Source: Stenogyne calaminthoides (Eukaryota > Streptophyta > Magnoliopsida > Lamiales > Lamiaceae). From it: a DNA stretch of 64,000 nt. How positions within the stretch are numbered: the first letter of the stretch is position 1; each line of letters begins with the position of its first letter. The stretch is from contig JBBCBC010000034.1 of NCBI GenBank assembly GCA_037126765.1, forward strand, positions 20,086,691 through 20,150,690. Direction: 5' to 3'. Positions 56,490 to 64,000 of this stretch are shown here, one piece after another. The notes beneath the pieces were generated by a model, which saw nothing but the letters and a program-made list of their open reading frames with translations, was not told where the DNA came from and did not search any database. Position numbers and translations under genes: made by a program.

Positions 56490-57545
56490 TATGATGTGGC
56501 GTTACGTATGACAACTAAACAAACAAAGTAGATTACGTGTCAGACACCTGACATGCGTGGCGAGCACGTCGTACGTGTGACGATCACATTACTTATATGA
56601 GGTTTAAAATAAGAGTTTGATGACCCAGTTCGTCAAAGCTGACTACGTCTGGGGGCGCATTAAGCTAGGGTTATATTATTTATGACTTGAGAATTTGTCG
56701 AACACAATGTAGTTGTGACGAGTACAAGTGTATTATGAGATGGTAAGCTTATACAAGAGTTGTATTGGGTAAATTTTTCAACCTTATTCTTGACCTTTGA
56801 GGGCCTATTTATTGAGTTTTGATAAGCATGTGCGACCTTGTCTAGTAAGAGCTGTCGATTTATTGTCATGCAAGTGAATATGCGGGGCTTCCACGTTTAT
56901 CGCCTTGCTCCTTTGGTCGACATTTATGTTATCTTGCCTCTGAGGTCTCCAACTTGTACCCCAGGTGGTTATAGCTTAGCAGGTGACCTGGCCTTGGTGT
57001 TCGTTGTAGTGTGTCCGTTCTTGAGTGACTATTATGCTCGCCTGAGAGAAGCGGCCGTAGGCCAAGTGTCTTAGTTCGTGCTATCTGCTCGCCCTCAAGG
57101 GTGAGCAGGTTCCTCTTCTCTGCTAGTCGGGCGAGCAAACTTTTTAGGTGCGGTTGAGGTTTGTTTGGGCGTCGAACATCGTCGAGCACAGCTACCCGAC
57201 CAGAGTGTTTTGTCAAGCTTGACGAGCAAGGGTGAACGAGCAGAATGTTTACCCAGTATAAGTGTACACGTGTCCGATGAGCTGTCGAGCGTCTAGGTTT
57301 AATTAGGACACGTGGTTGCTATGTGGACACATGTCGGGTAGGTGGATTAATCGAGCACAACAATACCCCCAGCCGGGTCGCCCCGTGTCTTGACACGGGG
57401 ACCCGACTGTTTTAAGTCTTGGGAGGATACCGAAATGCCGCCTCAATTCCTGCGATTTCAGAAGATCTCACGCACGGATGCCAAGGCTCGAGAACCGAGG
57501 GGGTGTTTTTGAATTTTAAAAAATTTAAATCCTGATCTCAGAAGG
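56490..57545. other. Upstream region of the PF04195-like gene, probably part of the same element
   Basis: No supported ORF. The sequence is more GC-rich than its surroundings and full of GAGCA/CGAGC words. An inverted repeat lies at 57374-57405, and CACGTG motifs occur near 57270 and 57310. It may be the left end (LTR or promoter) of the element that carries the gene downstream, but no partner repeat is visible inside the window. Confidence 0.35.
57374..57405. repeat. Perfect-stem hairpin upstream of the PF04195-like gene
   Basis: CCCCGTGTC, two bases, then GACACGGGG form a 9-bp perfect stem, extended by CGGGT/ACCCG after a one-base bulge. It lies about 140 bp upstream of the TATA box. Its role is unknown. 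Confidence 0.6.
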
Positions 57546-57552
57546 TATAAAA
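57546..57552 (+). promoter_or_regulatory. TATA box of the PF04195-like gene
   Basis: TATAAAA followed by a pyrimidine-rich stretch (57555-57600) lies about 150 bp before the first ATG at 57701. A 5' UTR intron may exist, with donor-like CAGGTAATT at 57664. Confidence 0.5.
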
Positions 57553-57700
57553 ACCCTTTCTTCCTTCATTTTTTCCTCTTCTTTTCTTTCTTCTTCCTCC
57601 TTTTTGGCTCTTCCTCTCTCTAGGATTCCGTCGAGTTTGTTCTCTTCGGTAGTTCAATTCTCAGGTAATTTTTTCCTTCCCTCATTTGCTTATTATAATT

Positions 57701-60699
57701 ATGTCTTCGCGCTCGGTTTCTGGAGAGGCTTTGCTCGGTTCCGAAGGATCCGAAACCTCTCGCGGGTCAGTTTCATCATCTCGCCACCCAATAACTCGTG
57801 GTAGGGCCAGTTCGTCGATAGCGCTGGCCTATGGATTGAGACATCGGAGAATACGATGACCGTTTACCATTCTTACTTCGGATTCAGACGAAGCTATCAA
57901 CAAATTAGATCGGGAATTGGCCCAATCTGATTTTCTAGAGGATTCCGACGAGAGCGGGTGACTAGGGTATAATGTTGGAGCGGTAGGTGATCGTGATGTT
58001 GGTGGTTTAAATGCTGAGGGGCCCGATGGGTTCATCACTGAGGATGAGTTTGCTGTCGAGATTGGGGGTGAACTGAAAGAGGCGGACGAGGGTGAGCCAA
58101 ACCGGGAATAAGGGGGAGAACAAGATGGGGCGCTCGCCAACGAGTAGAACATCGAGTTTGGTGCTGATCAGACTCCCAAAATCCCCGTTGGTCGACCGCA
58201 TAGTCCAACGTACGCCGAGTACAACGCTCATTATGATTTTGACTGGCCCGAACAACCCCATCTGGTAAGTGTTGAGAATGAGTATCCGGCGAGCAAAATC
58301 GCTAGTGTAATCGATGCCGATATGCTCAGACAATTGTATCGGGCCTATGAAACTCCAAAAGATGTTTTCTTCTGGGCTCCTGAAGCTGATGAACGGGCAG
58401 ATCAGCCTCCTAGGGGTTGTGTGGCTGTAAATGTGGATACTATGGAAGCAGGTTTGCGATTCCCACTCCACCATGGGATTACTCGTTTGCTCGTAGAACG
58501 GAACATCACCATTACGCAACTCATGCCGAATGGGTGGCACATAATTATGAATTTTTTGACCTTGTTTGGGAAAACAAAACCTTTCTATTACCCTACTGCA
58601 GCAGAGCTCATTCGTTTGGTCCATCTAACCCGGCCTAAAGGTGAGCACGGGTGGTTGTATGTGCAGGCGAACACGAAGTGCAAGGTTGTTGAAGACGTGC
58701 CAAACAAAATCAAGGATTGGAAAGATAAATTTTGGTTCGTCGGGGGTGATTGGAGAAGTCCTGCTTTGGGAAGTGAGCCGAATGCTCGTCTTGATATTCC
58801 AATCGATTTTGGAGTTTTTCGGAGTGAGTACCTTTTATTCCGTATTTTGTTCTATGGACTGATATTAACTTATTTTTCCCCTTTCAGGAGTTGAGGCGGC
58901 ATGAGTACCTTTCAGGACTGATATTAACTTATTTTTCGGAGTGAGTACCTTTTATTTTTCCCCAAGAACGGGTATTTTAGCAGTATTTGGCAAATTGATC
59001 TCGAGCCTAGTTCAGCGCGCTCGGTGAAAACTTTGAACAAGGCAGACGAGCGAAAGAAAGGAGGACTGTACGTGCCTCCACATCATCTGGTGGCCCTTGA
59101 TCCCACTGGTTAGTACAAGTTTTGTATCTTATTGTACATCCTTTTTGCGAGCATATCTATTTCCTTTATGTAGTAAGATTATCTTTGTTGTAGTTGTTCC
59201 TGTTGTAACCATCGCTGTTAGTACTGCCGAGCATACTGAGATGGCCCGGAGAAGGAAACCTAGTGAGATGGTGCAGATTCAGGCCGAGCGGAAAGCACAA
59301 AGAGCCTCCCATGGAGAGTCGAGCAAACCTAAAAGATCAACTTGCTCGGCCGACCAGAGGACGAGCGAGCAGGTCCCTTAACCGAAAAGGACCCGTTGGC
59401 AGACTCAGGACACAATAGGTCCTGTGCTCGAGGCAATCATGCCTCTTGTTGTGTTGGGGGATCCTCCTGTCAGATCGAACATAATTGGCTCTCCACCGAT
59501 TGTTTCTGATCCTCAAGCACCGTCAAGCTCCTGGATTCGTACTCTGGATGACAAGTCCTTTCTGGGACGCTGCACGGGAGAGCAGGTTGTTTTGTTCATT
59601 TTTTTTTTCTGTTGGTTTTTACTGTTGTTTTAACTATTCATTCCCTAGGTATGCGGAGTAGAGGCCGCCTTTAATGCCTGACCTGATGAACTATTTCTAC
59701 ACTCCTACGGTGTGTAACATACCGGAGTTGCCTGAACATGTCCAGCTTGCCTGTGAGACCCCCATCAGATCATGGACTACTGATCTCGAGGAGCCCCTTA
59801 ACGGTCCGTCGACGCTTGAGCAGCTGCGCTTGTGTTTGGTCCATCAAGGTCGGTCAATGGTGATTCTGGAAAATGCTTTTGCAACGGTGGCTAGCTTCAA
59901 TGCTAAATTCTCCCTGCTCACCGCAAGCTTCAAAGATAAGGTGGAGGAGCTCAAGAAAGCCCGTGAGGAGTCTGACTCGGCTCGAGAAGAGTTACACCGG
60001 GGTCGAGAAGAGTTGCAGCGGATCCGGGACAAGATGAAAAAGATTCAGGAGGATCACACTGCCCAGACCAACGAGCTTCAACGACTTAGCTCTGAAAATG
60101 AGATCTTGGCTCGCGATAAGGTCCTGCTCGTCCAACAACTTTTAACTGCTGAAGAGACCAACACCCGACTAGGCCTACAGAATGTAAAGTTGCATACAGA
60201 TGAGTATGTGGATTCAATGTCCAATTACTCCTACATTTGTGCCTTTGCTGATGCTCTTCGTACGGCGAGGCGAACACTTTCAGCTGATCAACTGAGGCCG
60301 TTCATCGAAGATCTGGAGACGTAATTGGCCGGCAACCCACCAGCCGGTGATCGAGAGTTGCCTCTGGCCGATCTTCAGGATCTGTGTGATTTCTCTAAGC
60401 TCCCCGATGGGGTTGAGATCGGGGACCCCCTTTCTGATGAAGACGATGATGATCCGTTGAGTGGTCAGAAGGTTGGCGAGCAGGGAGGTCAGGTTGGTGG
60501 TGAGCAGAGAATTCAGATGTGTGGCGAGCATGGGACTCAAGACATTGGGGGGCAGGATGCTAGGACTAATGGCAGACAAGAGGGTATGGGTGATGGCGAG
60601 CAAGATGCTTGGGAGAGAAACGAGCAGGGCTTCTTGGGAAGGATGGGTCCACTCAACTCTTATGTCCCTCCAACGCTGGATAATCTGCCTTTTTCTTAA
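57701..60699 (+). pseudogene. 'Putative gypsy type transposon' (PF04195-like) domain protein with coiled coil, decayed
   Basis: Exon 1 (57701 to about 58823) is one frame with stops at 57856 (TGA), about 57958 (TGA), 58108 (TAA) and 58147 (TAG). It has a Ser/Arg-rich start, an acidic linker, then the domain: MEAGLRFPLHHGITRLLVER, QLMPNGWHIIMNF and WKDKFWFVGGDW. A GTGAGT donor follows. Later pieces are GYFSSIWQIDLEP...LYVPPHHLVALDPTG (about 58960-59109), a basic segment at about 59215-59585 with a TAA at 59379, and from 59649 a final exon with a TAG near 59658. The last exon has a heptad-like coiled coil (about 59930-60190, KVEELKKAREESDSAREELH and onward), a TAA at 60322, an acidic Gly/Gln-rich tail and TAA at 60697. 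Such proteins are common in plant TE fractions; their role is unknown and 'transposase' is a label only. All the stops can be reached from sense codons by C-to-T or G-to-A. Confidence 0.7.
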
Positions 60700-61166
60700 A
60701 TCTGTGTAATCTTTTTGTGTTTAGCTTGGTTTTGCTTTTTTATGTTCGGCCGGGATGGCCTTGTTCGTACTTCAGCCACTTGTGGTTTCTTTCTGTGACT
60801 TTGGCCGTTGTGCCTATGGTTGGTTTTATGAACCGAGTCAAACTTCTCTTTTTATGTGCTTGTGTTCAATCTGACTTCATTTTTGATTGTCTTATTTAGT
60901 TGCAATCAGGGAGGTTTTCTTATTTAGCTGCAACCTTTATTCGTCGTGATTGTCTTATTTTGTTGCAATCACTATTCGTCTTTGGTTGTCTTATTAAGGT
61001 GCGACCTTGTATCCAATGCCCTCTTTGTTGCGGATATTGTAAGTACATATTCTTTTCGCCAGGTGAACACAAGGCTCGACTGGTTCAATTCTTTGAGGTT
61101 CTAGTCGTCTTATTGCGATGCAACCAAACTAAGCATAACCAAAGAAAATTTCAAGAAAAATAAATC
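60700..61166. other. 3' flank of the PF04195-like gene with a short degenerate repeat
   Basis: No ORF is supported. 60880-61110 contains repeated TTGTCTTATTTNGTTGCAA and TTTATTCGTCGTGATTG-like words, in three or four imperfect units. The region ends at the copia LTR at 61167. Confidence 0.4.
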
Positions 61167-62881
61167 TGTTGGGAAATATGGGGTGCCCGGATCTATTCGA
61201 GATGAATTTAAATACATATTTAAATTAATCAATTAATTACTAACATGAATTAATCCTAAATCAATTCAACATAATAATTAAACAAACAATTTAGCAACAT
61301 GCGTGCACGTAATCCACGTAAATCCTAAGCATGCGGAATCTAGGAGCTGAGTTACGAGATTACATACCTCTCGTAGAGACAACCGTTGAGACGATGGATC
61401 AACCCAAAGTGCCTTCTCAAATATATCCCACGTCCACGTAATCCGGTGGGAGGATTCTCAACGAACGATTTTAATAAAGGAGAAAATAAAATTATTTGCC
61501 ACCACCTTTGTGGATTTCTAATTTTTCCAACACATGGAAGTGCATTGAGGATGAAACATTCATCCCCTATTTATAGGACGGGGGGGGGGGAGAAAATTTT
61601 GACCTAATTGGGTCATTGGGAAATTTTCTTGCTTCTTCCTCAAGATACAATCTTGAATATATCCAATATATTCTATTTCCCAAAATATCTCCCAAAAAAA
61701 TCTTCTCCTCCTTTCTTGCTCCTTATTTTCGAAAATTGCACATAAGTAGGGAAGAAATAAGATCTTTTTCCTTTCTTGAATTTATGGGATAAACTTGTAT
61801 CTCAAGAATACTTATTCCATAAAATCTTTCCAAGAAAATCAAGAAAAAATATTTTTCTCTCTCCTACTTATTTTTTCGAAAATAATCATGGAAAAATAGG
61901 CAAAATATTTTCTTCTCCTTTTCATTATTTGGACTTTAATTTGGGCTATTTGAGGGGCCTTTAGGAGAATTAATATTGGACCTCCAATGGACTATGAAAC
62001 TTTAATATTAAGCCAAATATTATTCAAGCCCATTAATATTAATTTATTCCACTATAAATTAATATTAAACTATCCATCTTAACCCATATTATGATTTCAC
62101 AATAACATGACTCCCGGTCATTATTTTTCGTATTTGAGATTATCTTAGTCCACTAATTAATTAAGCCACTGAACATGCTTTATCAATTAATATCTTTGTC
62201 CTTGGAGTAAAGACAACTCAAAATTATTATCCATACCGGAAATAAATTTCCACTTGCAAGATTTGGTATGACAAAGATTCTGAGCCCACCAAGGGGACAA
62301 ATCAAGCAAGCCGTACTTGCACACGATTCTCCGTATTAAATCTTAGCAATCGTCATGTAACTAATAATATTGCCCAAGATATAAGGTATTGAATCGCGTT
62401 GATTCTCTTCCCATCATAAGTCAAAGCAATAGTTATTAATTTCACACGATCCTATTTAAGGGACGGAGATTAAGAAATAACGAACCACTGAGGTCTAATT
62501 CTTGTATATTCAGTACCGAAGAATTTATCCTCCTGTAGGTTCTATTCAGCGCATCATAATGCATTAACGTAATCTCTTGGTCAAGACAAACCAATCTGAG
62601 CCTTACACTTCAACCTTTCATGATGGATTGTTCATTTCCATCTGGGTTGTGAATTTGTACTTACTTACAAGGAACTGTTAATTTGGTCTTTTGTGCTCTG
62701 GTATCACCAAATTAACTACAATGTAATACGTACTTACTTATTGAACAAGTTTGCAATAAATATATATAACATTCATTCATATTTAATGCAACAGTGATTA
62801 ATAATTTATTTAAGTAAATAAATAAGAAATTCAGTTTGGTTATACAAAGTAAAAGGCATACTTTCCAGTATAACCCCAACA
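61167..62881 (-). repeat. 3' LTR of the second copia copy
   Basis: The LTR is 1715 bp. On the plus strand it reads TGTTGGGAAATATGGGGTGC...ATAACCCCAACA. TATA on the minus strand corresponds to 61568-61575. It is more diverged from the two LTRs at 32198 and 39325 than those are from each other (by eye), including extra bases near 61330-61400 and a poly-G run at 61580-61589. Confidence 0.88.
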
Positions 62882-62993
62882 ATCTCCCACTTATACTCAA
62901 AGTCTACATTTAAGTATACTACAACATGTCTCGTGTTCTATGTGACATCTAATGTCACCTACACGAACCTAATAATATTTCTCCCACTTATAC

Positions 62994-64000
62994 TCAAAGC
63001 AGATTGGCAACGCTCTTGACACCCATTCCTTCCACATGTCTCTCGAATGTACTCTGAGGCAGACCCTTTGTGAATGGATCTGCTAGGTTGTCTTCCGACG
63101 CAATCTTTGCCACCTCTATGTCTCATCTCTTAACGATTTCTCGTATAAGATGGTATTTTCTTTTTATGTGTTTGCTGGCCTTGTGGGCTCTCGGTTCCCT
63201 AGAATTTACAACTTCTCCGGCATTATCACAGTAAACCGTGATCGTGCTGGGCAAATCCAGAACAACGTCCAAGTCCACCAGGAAGTTCTTGAGCCGAACC
63301 GCTTCTTTTGCTGCTTCACAAGCAACTACATATTCGGCTTCCATGGTAGAATCAGCAATGCATTTCTGCTTAACGCTTCTCCATGTCATGGCTCATCCCC
63401 CCATGCAAAACACACTACCCGAGGTTGACTTTCTGGAGTCAATGTCTGATTGGAAATCCGAGTCCGTGTAACCAATGGGGATCAGACTGTCTGACTTGTA
63501 AACCAACATTCTGTCCCGTGTCCTTTTCAGGTACTTCAGAATGTTCTTTACTGCAGTCCAATGCTCTTTCCCAGGGTTACTTTCATATCTTACCACCATG
63601 CATACGACAAAGCAGATATCCGGTCTCGTACACAACATTGCATACATGAGGCTTCCCACAGCCGAAGCATAAGGGATGCCCTTCATGTCATCTATCTCTT
63701 TTTGTGTCTTGGGACACATCTCTTTGGATAGATGGATTCCGTGTCTGTAGGGCACAAAGCCTTTCTTGGAATCCTGCATTCTGAAGCACTTCAAAATAGT
63801 ATCTATGTATGAGGCTTGCGAAAGCCCGATCATTCTCTTCCTGCGATCACGAGTGATCTTGATCCCTAGGACGTGACCGGCTTCCCCTAAGTCCTTCATA
63901 TCGAACTGTTTTGACAGCCATTCCCTTACGTCTGATAACACCTTTACATCGTTTCCGATGAGCAGAATGTCGTCCACATAGAGTACCAAAAATACCAATG
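62994..64000 (-). pseudogene. Copia pol C-terminus (RT end and RNase H), partial, two stops
   Basis: One frame runs from the window edge to TGA at 62994. It has VLYVDDILLIGNDVKVL (RT active-site YVDD), DLGEAGHVLGIKITRDRRKR, VGSLMYAMLCTRPDICF and GYTDSDFQSDI. Then come STMEAEYVVACEAAKEAVRL, YCDNAGEVVNSREPRAHKAS and the usual tail. It is interrupted by TGA at 63390-63392 and at 63120-63122. In each case the first copy has GGA (Gly), so both are G-to-T changes on the coding strand. RNase H is therefore lost, while the visible RT part is intact. Confidence 0.9.

Larger units (their letters stand above)
61167..64000 (-). mobile_element. Copia element, same family as 32198-40971, 3' end only in window
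   Basis: The 3' LTR (61167-62881) is followed by the polypurine tract and the C-terminal end of pol on the minus strand; the rest lies beyond 64000. The 5 bp to the left are AAATC. The pol part is nearly identical in protein to 34006-34990, so the two copies are recent relatives. Confidence 0.9.

Noticed and set aside
57701..60699. A true transposase gene or a plant virus remnant
   Set aside because: The PF04195 label 'gypsy type transposon' is historical; I see no DDE, RT or viral replication motif in the frames.

Overview
This window is nuclear DNA of a flowering plant, most likely a eudicot. It is AT-rich, its genes contain introns with GT/AG borders, and the recognisable genes belong to plant families: a class III acyl-CoA-binding protein, a KIB1-4/DUF295 F-box protein, a DUF620 protein and a thionin-like cysteine-rich peptide. 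Much of the rest is LTR retrotransposon DNA. I cannot name the species.

Layout. (1) 1-16787 is the gene-bearing part. An ACBP3-like gene runs 2622-5417 (+, 5 exons rebuilt, 329 aa). A DUF295 F-box gene broken by one frameshift lies at 6624-7804 (-). A DUF620 gene runs 11892-15001 (-, 4 exons rebuilt, 450 aa). Small foldback or MITE-like elements sit in their introns and flanks. (2) 16788-29307 holds a Ty3/gypsy chromovirus, probably Tekay/Del clade. It has two LTRs of about 2.76 kb and a decayed gag-pol. The second LTR is followed directly by another PBS and about 0.95 kb of leader, so the arrangement is LTR-internal-LTR-internal. The leader carries an unrecognised ORF upstream of gag in both copies. 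(3) 29308-31427 holds a MITE-like element and a SIRE/Maximus-like solo LTR with a perfect 5-bp target duplication. (4) 31920-42231 is a short DNA transposon with terminal repeats, split by an 8.77-kb Ty1/copia element on the minus strand (TSD GAAAG). The transposon also contains a minisatellite. (5) 44036-44724 is a two-exon thionin-like peptide gene. (6) 46374-52916 holds nested insertions: one copia LTR and one Stowaway-like MITE, each split by a solo LTR of a second SIRE-like family (TSDs CAATA and ATATT). (7) 55270-60699 holds a truncated copia LTR/PBS/gag fragment and a decayed multi-exon gene of the 'putative gypsy type transposon' (PF04195-like) family. (8) 61167-64000 is the 3' LTR and pol end of another copy of the same copia family, running off the window.

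How the parts relate. The host genes look unrelated to one another; I see no operon or gene cluster. The TE part reads as a layered history in which each inserted element is bounded by its own target duplication. Many stop codons in the decayed TE genes are CGA to TGA or similar C-to-T changes, as expected for old methylated DNA. Solo LTRs and the LTR-internal-LTR-internal array point to repeated homologous recombination. All exon borders, clade names and pseudogene calls come from reading the sequence by eye. No alignment or database search was run.
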